Below are positions 22,123 through 32,141 of a stretch of DNA of 64,000 nucleotides, one piece after another. This DNA comes from Psychrobacter sp. P11G3 (lineage in GTDB: Bacteria; Pseudomonadota; Gammaproteobacteria; Pseudomonadales; Moraxellaceae), in contig NZ_CM003596.1 in assembly GCF_001435845.1 (NCBI RefSeq), forward strand, positions 248,001 to 312,000, read 5' to 3'. A program made the translations under genes and the position numbers. How positions within the stretch are numbered: position 1 is the stretch's first letter; every line of letters begins with the position of its first letter. Under the pieces are notes generated by a model that worked only from the letters and a program-made list of their open reading frames with translations, was not told where the DNA came from and ran no database searches.

Positions 22123-22469
22123 GATGATGACTTATAGAATAGGTTTGGATAGACGATATAAAGTAGCTAATTATACCATGCCAATAATGGCGATGTTTTT
22201 AGGTGAGTAATATAAATAGCTTTTGCCACTTGCTATAAATCGTTGAATAACTTTGATTTTTCTATAGACAATAATTCGTAGTTGGTATAATGTGAATACA
22301 TGAATATGATTTGCTACTACTGCTGCCATGTTGATTACTTACTAAAACGCTAGTCGTTTTGATATGAAGAAAATGAATTTCTTTACAAGTAGTTGATGAA
22401 AAAGTCAGTCGATTGAACCGCTTATTCAAACATTGTCACGGATGATAATGTTAAGACAAAAGGGACTTT
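22123..22469. promoter_or_regulatory. Leader region of the Liv-type operon
   Basis: The 347-bp region between divergent genes holds an extended -10 box, TTGGTATAAT, with TATAAT at 22286-22291 and TG at 22283-22284. A TAGACA at 22265-22270 is a possible -35 with a short 15-bp spacer. Downstream, AAAACG (22344-22349) and CGTTTT (22355-22360) form a small palindrome in the predicted leader. AAGGGA precedes the livH ATG. Promoter choice is inferred. Confidence 0.4.
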
Positions 22470-23348
22470 ATGGATATCCTACAACTGCTCATTAGCGGGA
22501 TTGCTAATGGTTGTATATATGGGCTGTTAGCGCTGGGTTTTGTACTCATTTACAAAGCCTCAGAAGCGGTAAACTTCGCCCAAGGTGACATGCTTATGCT
22601 CGGTGCCTTTTTAGGCATATCTTTCATCAATGCCGATCAGGCAAACCTTCCCTTCTTATTAGGCATCACCTTTGCTGCTGTCATCATGGGTGCATTTGGC
22701 TACTTACTAGATCGCTTTATCCTACGTGGTATTTTTGGTCAACCGCAATTTGCGATGGTCATCCTTACCATCTCGCTTGGTTTCCTAATGCGCTTTGTCG
22801 CTGGTGTCATCTGGGGACATAGCCCAGTCTCACTACAGACACCGTTTTCAGGCAAGATGTTGGCATTAGGCTCACTGAGTATCGCTTATGTCGACATTAT
22901 TATCATCATATCTACTATCGCATTAACCTCTATTTTGTACTTCTTTTTTGCCCACACGCGGCTTGGTATTGCCATGCAAGCCAGCAGTCAAAACCAAATG
23001 GCAGCCTACTATATGGGTATTCCCGTCAAACGGGTCAATGGTATCGTTTGGGCGTTGTCAGGGGTGGTTGCCGCACTTGCTGGAATACTCTTTGCGGCCA
23101 AAGGCGCTATCGAACCCTCCGTCGGATTACTGTTCGGTATCAAGGCCTTTGCCGCTGCGGTAATCGGTGGCTTAGGCTCCTTGCCTGGTGCGTTGGCAGG
23201 TGGATTGCTAGTAGGGGTGATAGAGCCCTTTGCTGGTCGTTATCTACCCCTAGGTCTTAGTCAAATTGCGCCTTATGTGGTTATGTTGATCGTACTAATC
23301 GTACGTCCGGGCGGTATTTTTTCTCAGGTCAAACAGAAAAAAGTATAG
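22470..23348 (+). CDS. livH: Liv-type ABC transporter permease (LivH family)
   Basis: The 292-residue membrane protein has about eight hydrophobic segments and the LivH hallmarks: GIANGCIYGLLALGFVLIYKASEAVNFAQGD cut here to NGCIYGLLALGFVLIYK plus NFAQGDMLMLG, the EAA-like loop GIPVKRVNGIVWALSG and the C-terminal AVIGGLGSLPGALAGG. Named for its family, since the operon's acyl-CoA ligase suggests the substrate is not simply leucine, isoleucine or valine. It starts a run livH-livM-livG-livF-ligase-binding protein. An imperfect 16-bp tandem duplication lies just after its stop (23350-23381). Confidence 0.85.
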   Translation: MDILQLLISGIANGCIYGLLALGFVLIYKASEAVNFAQGDMLMLGAFLGISFINADQANLPFLLGITFAAVIMGAFGYLLDRFILRGIFGQPQFAMVILTISLGFLMRFVAGVIWGHSPVSLQTPFSGKMLALGSLSIAYVDIIIIISTIALTSILYFFFAHTRLGIAMQASSQNQMAAYYMGIPVKRVNGIVWALSGVVAALAGILFAAKGAIEPSVGLLFGIKAFAAAVIGGLGSLPGALAGGLLVGVIEPFAGRYLPLGLSQIAPYVVMLIVLIVRPGGIFSQVKQKKV

Positions 23349-23424
23349 AAGCTTTGATCCAAGGCAGCTTTGATTCAAGGATGACAAAGCGGCCTCTAAA
23401 TCTTTTCAAGGATGAGTACTGCCC

Positions 23425-24522
23425 ATGAAAGCTCAGTTTAAACACAGCTATGATCAAGATATCAATATCTTCGATGACAAAAGCCAACTCATAAAGTATG
23501 GCGTGCTTCTCTTGCTATTACTGATGGCGCCTTGGTTGTTGAGCAACTATTACATCAGTGAGCTTAGCGCCATATTGATTTGGTCTATCTCTGGACTGGG
23601 TCTGATGCTCTTGACCGGGCACACTGGACAGGTCAGCTTAGGGCATGCCGCCTTTATGGCGATAGGGGCATTTAGCCATATGGCACTCATGGCTCGAGGG
23701 TGGAATTTTTTCCCTGCTTTGATTGCTTGCGCACTCATCACTGGGGTTATCGGTGCGATCATCGCCAGACCAATCTTACGAACCAGCGGCATCTATTTAG
23801 CCATCGCGACTTTGGCGCTTAGTATTATCGTTGAGGACATCGCTATCGTAGCTGAGCCTATTACGGGCGGTATCTCTGGCACCTTTGCCTCTCCTATCAA
23901 TCTGTTTGGTTACACCATCGATCGCTACATCACGCCCAAAGCCTTTTATTATTTATGCCTCGCGCTCGTAGTGCTAGTTACCTTAGGGTATATCAACTTA
24001 CTTAGAAGCGGCACTGGACGATCGTTCTTAGCCATCAGAGACAGCGAAGTATCCGCCCGCGCGCTTGGCGTCAATGTACCGCAAGCCAAAACGCTCGCTT
24101 TTAGCATATCTTGCGCGATTACCGCTATTGGCGGCGCTATGTATGGGCATTTTGTGCAAGCGGTCAATTATGAGAGCTTCACCGTTATCATCTCTATTAC
24201 CATCTTACTGCAGATTGTCATCGGTGGTTTGGGCTCCATACATGGTGCATTTTTTGGTGCTGTCGTCGTTGTCTTATTGCCACAAGTGATTGCTATCTTA
24301 GGCGATATGGTTGGTCAAGGTGCGGGCTCTAGTATCACCAGTATTCCTGGTATTGATACAGCGCTGTTTGCCTTAGTTATTGTCATCATGATCATCTATG
24401 AGCCACGCGGTATATACGGTATTTGGATAAAGATACGGACTTGGTTTCAGATGTTTCCGTTATATCGAAAAGGACTGTTTCGCCGTTCTAAAACTTATCT
24501 TAAGACGGAGCGTATGCGATGA
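23425..24522 (+). CDS. livM: Liv-type ABC transporter permease (LivM family)
   Basis: A 365-residue permease with an N-terminal cytoplasmic stretch of about 27 residues and eight to ten membrane segments. LivM signatures are LTGHTGQVSLGHAAFMAIGA, RDSEVSARALGVNV (ATPase-coupling loop) and IGGLGSIHGAFFGA. It pairs with the upstream LivH-type protein to form the channel. Its TGA overlaps the ATG of the next gene (ATGA), indicating translational coupling. Confidence 0.85.
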   Translation: MKAQFKHSYDQDINIFDDKSQLIKYGVLLLLLLMAPWLLSNYYISELSAILIWSISGLGLMLLTGHTGQVSLGHAAFMAIGAFSHMALMARGWNFFPALIACALITGVIGAIIARPILRTSGIYLAIATLALSIIVEDIAIVAEPITGGISGTFASPINLFGYTIDRYITPKAFYYLCLALVVLVTLGYINLLRSGTGRSFLAIRDSEVSARALGVNVPQAKTLAFSISCAITAIGGAMYGHFVQAVNYESFTVIISITILLQIVIGGLGSIHGAFFGAVVVVLLPQVIAILGDMVGQGAGSSITSIPGIDTALFALVIVIMIIYEPRGIYGIWIKIRTWFQMFPLYRKGLFRRSKTYLKTERMR

Positions 24523-25286
24523 GTTTATTAAAAGTTGACTCCTTATCTATCGCGTTCGGTGGTGTGAAAGCCGTTGATAATATTAGCTTTGAAGTAAATG
24601 AAGGTGAGGTATTCACTATCGTAGGACCTAATGGGGCTGGTAAATCCACGATTTTTAACTTAATCAGTCGCTTGTACGAGCCGCTTAGTGGTCGTATTAC
24701 CTTTGATGGTACTGATATTACCAAGCTACCTGCTCACGATATCGCAAAACTGGGTATTGCCCGTACGTTTCAAAACATTGAGTTGTTTGATCACTCAAGC
24801 GTGCTTCAAAACCTGCTTATCGGTCGCCATTCGCAGCGCAATACGTCATGGATACAGGACTTGCTGTTTCTACCAAAGGTACGCCGTAGCGAGCGCGAGC
24901 ATCGTTTGCAAGTTGAGAAGATTATCGATTTTTTAGAGTTAGCGCCTTATAGAGATAAACTAATTGCAGGTTTGCCTTATGGTATTAGAAAAGTGGTTGA
25001 GATTGCGCGCGCATTAGCCGCTAATCCAAAGCTTATTTTGCTCGATGAGCCAGCCTCTGGTCTTAGCGTAGAGGAGACGTCCGAGATGGCATGGTGGATT
25101 GAAGATATGCAAAAGGATCTTGGCTTGACTATCTTGATGGTAGAGCATGACATGAGTCTTGTGAATCGGGTGTCAGATCGCGTATTGGCCGTCGCTGAAG
25201 GTAAATTTTTGGCTCAGGGCACGGCAGCTGAGGTGCAAGCCAATCCACAGGTTATTGAAGCCTATCTTGGACAGGAGAGTGTGTAA
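24519..25286 (+). CDS. livG: Liv-type ABC transporter ATPase (LivG family)
   Basis: The 255-residue ATPase contains Walker A GPNGAGKST (37-45), the LivG-type FQNIELFDHSSVLQNLLIGRH segment in part (RTFQNIELFDH), a degenerate signature region (YGIRKVVEIARAL) and Walker B LILLDEPASGLS followed by VEHDMSLVN with the switch His. It overlaps livM by 4 bp and livF by 1 bp, so the three are translated together. Confidence 0.88.
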   Translation: MSLLKVDSLSIAFGGVKAVDNISFEVNEGEVFTIVGPNGAGKSTIFNLISRLYEPLSGRITFDGTDITKLPAHDIAKLGIARTFQNIELFDHSSVLQNLLIGRHSQRNTSWIQDLLFLPKVRRSEREHRLQVEKIIDFLELAPYRDKLIAGLPYGIRKVVEIARALAANPKLILLDEPASGLSVEETSEMAWWIEDMQKDLGLTILMVEHDMSLVNRVSDRVLAVAEGKFLAQGTAAEVQANPQVIEAYLGQESV

Positions 25287-26128
25287 TGTCAGCTATTAAA
25301 AAATCACTATCCTCTGCCGCGCCAGCTACTGAAATGAACTTGGTCGACTCCGAAGTAAAGAACAACGTGCTAGAGGTGCGAAATCTAGAATCCGCTTATG
25401 GTCCAGTGATGGCATTGAGAGGCGTGAGTCTAGAGGTGCCCGAAGGCAAAGTGGTCACTATTTTGGGCGCGAATGGTGCAGGCAAGACGACGCTAATGAA
25501 AACCATCTCGGGGGTTATCAATCCTCGCAAGGGCGCAGTATGGTTCCACGGAGAGCGTATCGATGGCACTGAGCCTGATCGATTGGTCAAAAAAGGATTG
25601 TCGCACGTACCCGAAGGGCGCGAGGTATTTCCTTTTTTGAATGTCGCCGAAAACTTAGCGATGGGCGCTTATACTCGGCGTGACAAGTCTGAGATACAGC
25701 GTGATGTCGAGATGATATATGAGTATTTTCCTATTCTAAAAGATCGCCGTACACAAGCAGCGGGCACGATGTCTGGTGGTCAGCAGCAAATGCTCGCTAT
25801 CGGTCGCGGGCTAATGTCACGACCCTCTCTTATGCTACTCGATGAGCCGTCTCTTGGACTGTCTCCATTATTGGTACAAGAGATATTTGCCATTATTCGA
25901 CGATTAAATAAAGAGCAAGGTGTGACGATTCTACTGGTTGAACAAAATGCCAGAGTTGCCTTGGCAGCAGCGGATTACGGTTACGTGTTAGAAACAGGGC
26001 GTATTGTCATGGCAGGCTCAGCGGACAAACTGATGCACTCTGATGATATTAAAGAGTTCTATTTGGGACAAACCAAAGATAACACTGCGGAAGCCACTCG
26101 GTGGAAACGCAAAAAGACTTGGCGATAA
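25286..26128 (+). CDS. livF: Liv-type ABC transporter ATPase (LivF family)
   Basis: A 280-residue ATPase with Walker A GANGAGKTT (61-69), VPEGREVFPFLNVAENL, the signature MSGGQQQMLAIGRGLM and Walker B LMLLDEPSLGLSPLLV. About 28 extra residues precede the ABC domain, more than in E. coli LivF (237), and a basic tail (RWKRKKTWR) extends the C-terminus. Start is at the TAATG junction with livG. The ligase gene begins at or just after its stop. Confidence 0.88.
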   Translation: MSAIKKSLSSAAPATEMNLVDSEVKNNVLEVRNLESAYGPVMALRGVSLEVPEGKVVTILGANGAGKTTLMKTISGVINPRKGAVWFHGERIDGTEPDRLVKKGLSHVPEGREVFPFLNVAENLAMGAYTRRDKSEIQRDVEMIYEYFPILKDRRTQAAGTMSGGQQQMLAIGRGLMSRPSLMLLDEPSLGLSPLLVQEIFAIIRRLNKEQGVTILLVEQNARVALAAADYGYVLETGRIVMAGSADKLMHSDDIKEFYLGQTKDNTAEATRWKRKKTWR

Positions 26129-26133
26129 TAATC

Positions 26134-28122
26134 ATGACGACCTCCATTGATATTGATGTTAATACTGAAAACAATACTTCACTTTCGCCTGCGGATGTGG
26201 CAGACATGAAAGTAACATCTGCTGCGCCAGTATCGTCTCACGATCGCTCTGAAAACCATGCTAAAAATTATGATTACGATACGGGTCAAAAGATACACAA
26301 TGCGCCTTTCGATCATGCACCTCAAATCCTAGAAGGGTGCGATACGTTAAGCAAACTTTGGCGACAGGTTTGCTTGAGCCGAGGCGACAGGATTGCGCAT
26401 CGCGAAAAGAGCTTTGGTATTTGGCAGAGTTATAGTTGGCTAGACTATTATCATCATAGCTGCGATATCGGTATGGCTCTCGTCGAGCTTGGTCTGAGCA
26501 AAGGCGATACCGTCTCTATCTTGAGTGAAGACAATAAAGAATGGCTTTATTTTGATATGGGTGTCTGCGGCGTAGGCGGAATACCCAACGGTGTCTATAC
26601 GACAGACAGTCCTGAGCAGCTTGCTTATATCCTAAATGACAGCCATTCTAAGTTTCTGATTGTAGAAAATGATGAGCAATTACATAAGTTTTTAGAGATT
26701 CGTGAGCAGACACCTCATGTTAAAAAGGTAATTGTCCTTGACCGTAAAGGCTTGCGTAGCCTAGAAGATGATCAGGTTGTCTTCCTCGATGAGCTATATA
26801 CGATTGGTCGAAGTGTTGATAACGCAAGAGAGCGCTTTAACGATTATATCGATCAAGGCACACCTAATGACATACGTACTTTAATCTATACCTCTGGCAC
26901 GACAGGTAACCCAAAAGGCGCGATTTTAACGCACGCCAATGTCCTCTTTGAGCTAAAAACAAGCATTGATATCCTTCCTATTTTACCTACTGATGAGCAG
27001 CTCTGCTTTCTGCCCTTATGTCATGTACTCGAACGTTTAACGTCAGTGGATTTGCCTATCCATCGAGGTTGTATCGTCAACTTTGCTGAGAGTACAGAGA
27101 CGGTATTTGAGAATATGAAAGAAGTCTCACCTGATACTTTTACCGCTGTGCCCAGACTATGGGAAAAAATGTACGCCTCCATCAGTAACATGCGTAGCGA
27201 CGCCAGTGCACTCAATGGCTGGGCATTTGATCAGGCCATTAAAGCAGGTCATGACTATGCTGATATCGTGATGGCAGGCAATACTCCTACGACAGGTCAG
27301 CGACTGCGTTACGAGTTTTGGAACAGACTGGTGCTATACAAAATTCGTGACCTTATAGGCATGAGTAATATTCGCCGTGCCACTACTGGTGCTGCGCCCA
27401 TATCGCTAGATATTATCCGCTGGTTTCATGCGATAGGCGTACCTATCTATGAAGGCTATGGCATGACCGAAAGTGCGGGCGTGATATCGGTCAATACGCC
27501 TGAAGCACAGATGGCTGGCAGTGTAGGCAAGGCACTACCAGACTCTGAAGTCCGTATCGCCGACAATGGGGAGATACTCGTAAAAGGGGCTAACGTATTC
27601 GCAGGCTATTGGAACAAGCCAGAAAAAACGGCTGAGGACTTACGTGATGGCTGGCTACATACGGGTGATGTCGGCGAGATAAGAGACGGTTATATATTTA
27701 TCACAGGTCGTATCAAGGACATTATCATCACCGCAGGCGGCAAAAACGTCACACCAGTTGCGATTGAAAGCAAACTTAAATTCTCACCTTATATCTCAGA
27801 TGCGGTCGTCATTGGTGATAAGCGGAAGTATTTGACTTGTCTGATCATGATAGACCAAGAAAACGTCGAAAAGTATGCGCAAGACAATCAAGTGATGTTT
27901 TCTGATTTTCGCTCGTTGTGTCATGCGCCAGAAGTCATCGCCTTGATAGATGACGTCGTACAGTCTGCTAACGAAACCCTAGCTCAGGTAGAAACCATAA
28001 AGCAATTCAGGCTTATAGATGTGCTGCTCAGTCCTGAAGATGATGAATTGACCGCGACGATGAAATTGAAAAGAAACTTGGTTGAGAAAAAGCATCATGC
28101 TCTCATCGACTCTATGTACTGA
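26134..28122 (+). CDS. Long-chain acyl-CoA synthetase (COG1022 type) in the transporter operon
   Basis: ATP-dependent ligase of the eukaryotic-like FAA1/COG1022 group, 662 residues from the ATG at 26134. A GTG at 26101 would add 11 residues within livF and neither start has a clear ribosome binding site. Motifs include YTSGTTGNPKG (252-262), LPLCHVLER, YEGYGMTESAGVIS, GWLHTGDVGEI, GRIKDIIITAGGKNV and the C-terminal MKLKRNLVEKKH. Residues 1-60 are a polar, low-complexity leader. Position between livF and the binding-protein gene suggests that the imported compound is a carboxylate that is activated to a CoA thioester on entry (vectorial acylation); that is inference. Confidence 0.88.
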   Translation: MTTSIDIDVNTENNTSLSPADVADMKVTSAAPVSSHDRSENHAKNYDYDTGQKIHNAPFDHAPQILEGCDTLSKLWRQVCLSRGDRIAHREKSFGIWQSYSWLDYYHHSCDIGMALVELGLSKGDTVSILSEDNKEWLYFDMGVCGVGGIPNGVYTTDSPEQLAYILNDSHSKFLIVENDEQLHKFLEIREQTPHVKKVIVLDRKGLRSLEDDQVVFLDELYTIGRSVDNARERFNDYIDQGTPNDIRTLIYTSGTTGNPKGAILTHANVLFELKTSIDILPILPTDEQLCFLPLCHVLERLTSVDLPIHRGCIVNFAESTETVFENMKEVSPDTFTAVPRLWEKMYASISNMRSDASALNGWAFDQAIKAGHDYADIVMAGNTPTTGQRLRYEFWNRLVLYKIRDLIGMSNIRRATTGAAPISLDIIRWFHAIGVPIYEGYGMTESAGVISVNTPEAQMAGSVGKALPDSEVRIADNGEILVKGANVFAGYWNKPEKTAEDLRDGWLHTGDVGEIRDGYIFITGRIKDIIITAGGKNVTPVAIESKLKFSPYISDAVVIGDKRKYLTCLIMIDQENVEKYAQDNQVMFSDFRSLCHAPEVIALIDDVVQSANETLAQVETIKQFRLIDVLLSPEDDELTATMKLKRNLVEKKHHALIDSMY

Positions 28123-28217
28123 TCTAGCTCTTTAATATAGTTTAGTTTAGCACCGTTCAGCTTTTTTGAAATCGTCTCAACCTCAAAAGTATTAATCTCA
28201 AGAGCATTAAACTAACA

Positions 28218-28230
28218 GCGACGGAGTCGC
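28218..28230 (+). promoter_or_regulatory. Small hairpin abutting the binding-protein ribosome binding site
   Basis: GCGAC (28218-28222) and GTCGC (28226-28230) form a 5-bp stem with a GGA loop, followed at once by AAGGAG (28231-28236) and the ATG at 28244. Such a stem could stabilise or separate the mRNA segment for the abundant binding protein. Confidence 0.4.
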
Positions 28231-28243
28231 AAGGAGAAAGGCA

Positions 28244-29482
28244 ATGAAATGGACATTCAAGACCACGCTACTAGCACTCACAGTCGGTACGATGGGTCTA
28301 GTAGGGTGTAGTGATCCAGAAACGACCGCAGCGACGGGCACTGATACTGAGGCTGCTACATCTACTTCTACAAGCGATATGCCAGTACAAGGTGTGACCG
28401 ATACTGAAATTATCTTAGGCGGTGCGAATGATTTATCTGGGCCGTTCGCTGGATTTGGTAATCCTGCAGTCGCCGCAGCCAATATGTATTTTGATGAGGT
28501 GAATGCGGCAGGTGGGGTCAATGGTCGAAAGATTCGTTACATCGTCGAGGACCATTCTTATCAAGTACCAAAGGCCGTACAGTCTGCGAACAAACTGGTC
28601 AGCCGCGATAAAGTGTTTGCCATGCTGATGTCGCTAGGCACACCGCACAACTTAGCGAGCTTCCCTATTATGGATCGCGCCAATGTTCCTAGTATTATGC
28701 CGCTCACTTTTGCGCGAGCCATGCAAGAGGAAGGGGATTTCAATCGTCGTTATACCGCTGGTAGTACCTATTATGATTCAATAAAGCTAGGTATGGAGTA
28801 TCTTATTGCCGAAAACAAAGTTAGCAATTTATGTGTCATGTATATCCCATCAGACTATGGTGAAGAGACCAATGAGGCGGCTAAGGATATCAGCGATAAC
28901 AATCCTAACGTCACTTTAGTTCAGTCCAGCTCCCATCGTCCTGATGAAACAGATTTTGCTGGGGCAATGGCCAAGTTAAAAGATGCTAAATGTGAGCTTA
29001 TTGCCTTATCTCTAACCATCCGAGGCGCTATCACAGCGGTCGGTACAGCAAATGCTATGGGCTGGAGTGATGTGAAATTTATCGCTCCTGTAACTGGTTT
29101 CCATCCTGCAGTTGCAGCGGCACCAGGGGGCGCTAGTGAAGGTCTATACTCTGTGTCGTACTATAATGATTTGGCACTAAGAGCGAATGAACCTGAGACT
29201 AAAGCTTGGGTTGAGAAGTTCGAAAAAGCCACAGGAGAGGAAGTATCAGCAGGTGCTATTCTTGGTTATCTTGCCGCTAAAGTAACCGTTGATGGTCTAA
29301 CTGCAGCAGGTCCTGACTTAAATGCCGACACTTTCAACAAGGGTCTAGAGACTGTCAGTTTTGTCGATGGCGTCACAGGATCTACAGTTGCTATCACGCC
29401 TGAGAGCCATGTCGCGATTAATGATATCTATTTATCGCAAGTACAAAATGGTCAGTGGAAAACGGTGACGCAGCTTAAATAA
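28244..29482 (+). CDS. Liv-type substrate-binding lipoprotein
   Basis: Periplasmic-binding-protein type 1 of the LivJ/LivK group, 412 residues. A lipoprotein signal ends in LVGC with Cys22, then a Thr/Ala/Ser-rich linker to about residue 50. The domain starts DTEIILGGANDLSGPFAGFG and continues with AANMYFDEVNAAGGVNGRKI, as expected. A lipid anchor instead of a free periplasmic form is unusual for Gram-negative LivK but common for aromatic or fatty-acid-linked homologues. A strong AAGGAG ribosome binding site precedes the ATG. It is the last gene of the six-gene run. Confidence 0.88.
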   Translation: MKWTFKTTLLALTVGTMGLVGCSDPETTAATGTDTEAATSTSTSDMPVQGVTDTEIILGGANDLSGPFAGFGNPAVAAANMYFDEVNAAGGVNGRKIRYIVEDHSYQVPKAVQSANKLVSRDKVFAMLMSLGTPHNLASFPIMDRANVPSIMPLTFARAMQEEGDFNRRYTAGSTYYDSIKLGMEYLIAENKVSNLCVMYIPSDYGEETNEAAKDISDNNPNVTLVQSSSHRPDETDFAGAMAKLKDAKCELIALSLTIRGAITAVGTANAMGWSDVKFIAPVTGFHPAVAAAPGGASEGLYSVSYYNDLALRANEPETKAWVEKFEKATGEEVSAGAILGYLAAKVTVDGLTAAGPDLNADTFNKGLETVSFVDGVTGSTVAITPESHVAINDIYLSQVQNGQWKTVTQLK

Positions 29483-29898
29483 TACATCCTAGATGTTTAG
29501 GGAGCTTTCGATAGCAGCAAGCCATACATAAGTATGGCTTGTGTCGTTTATACGCTTCGGGCTTGGTAATAATTTCATTTTATATGTTAACTATTGTAGG
29601 ATTATTTATAAGTCCAAAACCCTTCTCAATACAAAATAAGCCATAAGCTATAGACAATAAAAATTGACTAGAATGCTGAGTTAATTTAGCTTATAGCGAC
29701 TAGATTATTTGTGCCTAAACATACAGATGTACAGTGAAATTGTTATGTTTGGCTTTTGATGTCTTGCAACCGTCACGCTTATTTGTCAAACTAACGATGA
29801 GTGTCACACATTATGGAAGATGACTCTTATCGCTTACATGGGGCGCGTCATAGACGTTTATCCGTGTAGGTCATAATAATTAAAAGGGACCCAACACT
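29483..29898. other. Intergenic region with a hairpin, before acs
   Basis: A perfect 10-bp stem (CAAGCCATAC at 29518-29527, GTATGGCTTG at 29532-29541, ATAA loop) lies 36 bp after the binding-protein stop. It lacks a T-run, so it may be a weak terminator or mRNA-stabilising stem. The remaining 350 bp are AT-rich and should include the acs promoter, but no box pair is clear. AAAAGGGA precedes the acs ATG. Confidence 0.5.
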
Positions 29899-31860
29899 AT
29901 GACTCAGAAATTATTTCCCATCTCAGCCGAGTTTATGGCTGCTGCCAATACCACACCTGATAAGTACCTTACAGACTACCAGCAATCTATCGAATCACCC
30001 GAAGCAATTGATGCTTTTTGGGCGAAGCGTGCTGAGCTAATCGACTGGATAAAAAAACCAACCAAAGTCAGTAACGTCAATTATGACTTAGATGATTTTC
30101 GCATCAAATGGTTTGAAGATGGTGAGCTAAATATCTCAGTCAACTGTCTTGATCGTCATCTCGAAGAAAACCCATATAAGCCTGCTATCATATGGGAGGG
30201 TGATCACCCTTCACTGCACAAAATCATTTCTTTTAAAGAGCTACATGAAGCTGTCTGCCGCTTGGGTAATTCATTGCGCAAGCTTGGCGTTGTAAAAGGT
30301 GATCGCGTAACGCTATATATGCCGATGATACCGGAAGCTATGGTAGCGATGCTGGCATGTGCGCGTATCGGTGCGGTGCATTCAGTGGTGTTTGGTGGTT
30401 TTTCTGCCGAGAGTCTGGGTAATCGCTTGATAGACAGTCGCTCAAAAGTTGTTATTACCGCTGACGAAGGTTTACGCGGCGGCAAGCACACACCGCTCAA
30501 AGCTAATGTCGATCACGCACTCGACATGGATGGCACTGAGAGTGTCGAAAAAGTCATCGTCGTTCATCGTACAGGTAACTCTATACCGATGAGTGGCCGC
30601 CGTGATGTGTGGTATCACAATTTGGTCGATGGTCAATCAGAGATCTGCGAGCCTGAAGTCATGAATGCCGAAGACCCGCTATTCTTATTATATACCTCTG
30701 GCTCTACTGGTAAGCCAAAAGGTGTAGTGCATACTACAGGCGGCTATATCACCTATGCTATCTCAACGTTCCGTGATGTTTTCGATATTAAAGAAGATGA
30801 CGTCTACTGGTGTACGGCAGATGTGGGCTGGATTACCGGTCACACGTATTCAACCTATGCACCACTGGCCAATGGCACGACAACGGTAATGTTCGAAGGT
30901 GTGCCAGAACATCCAACATGGGCACGTATTGGTCATATTATCGATAAGCATGACGTGACTATCCTATATACCGCCCCAACAGCCATTCGTGCGATGATGA
31001 AAGAGGGCGATGCCTTTGTTCGAGAGTCGGATCGTTCTAGTTTGCGTCTGCTAGGGTCGGTCGGTGAGCCGATCAACCCAGAAGCGTGGGACTGGTACTA
31101 CAATGTCGTTGGTGATGGTAAATGTCCTATCGTCGATACATGGTGGCAGACCGAGACTGGTGGCATCTTAATGGCGCCAATACCAGGCACGGTCGATCTC
31201 AAACCAGGCGCGGCAATGACACCACTATACGGCGTCAAACCAGAAATCGTTGATAGCGATGGTGCGATTTTAGAAGGCCCCGCAGAAGGTAACTTGGTGA
31301 TCAGTAGCGGTTGGCCAGGGCAAATGCGTACTATCTACAATGACCATCCACGTTTCTTAAAGACTTACTTTAGCGATTATCCAGGTCATTATTTCACGGG
31401 TGATGGCGCTCAACGTGATGAAGATGGGCATTACTGGATTACCGGTCGTGTCGACGATGTACTCAACGTGGCAGGGCATCGCTTGGGCACAGCAGAGATT
31501 GAAAGCGCCGTGGTTGCGCATCCTGCAACTGCTGAAGCTGCGATCGTCGGTATGCCGCATGAGATACGCGGTACAGGTATCTGTGCATTTATCATTCTAA
31601 AGTCAGGTGAAGAAAAGACCGACGATCTAAAAGCAGAACTAAAACGTCATGTGCGTGCCGAGATTGGACCAATTGCGACTTTAGATGCCATCTATATGGT
31701 CGATGCACTACCAAAAACGCGCTCAGGAAAAATCATGCGCCGTATCTTGCGTAACCTTGCAGCAGGGCAATATGTGGGACTGGGCGACCTGTCTACGCTT
31801 GCTGATAGCTCAGTAATTAATGACTTGGTTGAAGAAGTCAAAGCAGGTCGTGGAGAGTAG
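29899..31860 (+). CDS. acs: Acetyl-CoA synthetase
   Basis: High-affinity acetate activation (acetate + ATP + CoA to acetyl-CoA). Full length at 653 residues (E. coli 652). Motifs: [18 protein letters not shown] near the start, [11 protein letters not shown] at 265-275, the acetate-pocket segment [48 protein letters not shown] and the C-terminal [11 protein letters not shown] in which Lys611 is the catalytic, acetylation-regulated lysine. Complements the reversible AckA-Pta route encoded about 20 kb away. A terminator follows. Confidence 0.97.
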   Translation: MTQKLFPISAEFMAAANTTPDKYLTDYQQSIESPEAIDAFWAKRAELIDWIKKPTKVSNVNYDLDDFRIKWFEDGELNISVNCLDRHLEENPYKPAIIWEGDHPSLHKIISFKELHEAVCRLGNSLRKLGVVKGDRVTLYMPMIPEAMVAMLACARIGAVHSVVFGGFSAESLGNRLIDSRSKVVITADEGLRGGKHTPLKANVDHALDMDGTESVEKVIVVHRTGNSIPMSGRRDVWYHNLVDGQSEICEPEVMNAEDPLFLLYTSGSTGKPKGVVHTTGGYITYAISTFRDVFDIKEDDVYWCTADVGWITGHTYSTYAPLANGTTTVMFEGVPEHPTWARIGHIIDKHDVTILYTAPTAIRAMMKEGDAFVRESDRSSLRLLGSVGEPINPEAWDWYYNVVGDGKCPIVDTWWQTETGGILMAPIPGTVDLKPGAAMTPLYGVKPEIVDSDGAILEGPAEGNLVISSGWPGQMRTIYNDHPRFLKTYFSDYPGHYFTGDGAQRDEDGHYWITGRVDDVLNVAGHRLGTAEIESAVVAHPATAEAAIVGMPHEIRGTGICAFIILKSGEEKTDDLKAELKRHVRAEIGPIATLDAIYMVDALPKTRSGKIMRRILRNLAAGQYVGLGDLSTLADSSVINDLVEEVKAGRGE

Positions 31861-31938
31861 TTCAGTCTGATAACGAACCTGCAGTATTAAGGATAGTTAT
31901 TCAATACTAGCCATTAATATTCATATATCAAAGTTAAA

Positions 31939-31975
31939 TAAAAGCCATGTTATCGAGAATAGCATGGCTTTTTTA
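31939..31975 (+). terminator. Terminator after acs
   Basis: Stem AAAAGCCATG (31940-31949) with CATGGCTTTT (31963-31972), 13-nt loop, continuing into six T. Confidence 0.85.
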
Positions 31976-32141
31976 CGTAGACGATATTGATATTGAGTCA
32001 TTTTGAAGGTTCAATAATACTAACAGGATAATATCGCTACCATTTTAATTGAGGATTGATTGACGAGCCACTCGGTACTTACTAGGCTAACTAATTAATA
32101 TAGTAGCGACTCATAAATACTTTATAAGGTCCACTGTCATT

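Noticed and set aside
26101..26133. GTG start for the acyl-CoA ligase inside livF
   Set aside because: It would add 11 hydrophobic residues without family support; the ATG at 26134 is preferred, although not proven.
29518..29541. 10-bp hairpin as a Rho-independent terminator
   Set aside because: No T-run on either strand; kept only as a structural feature of the intergenic region.
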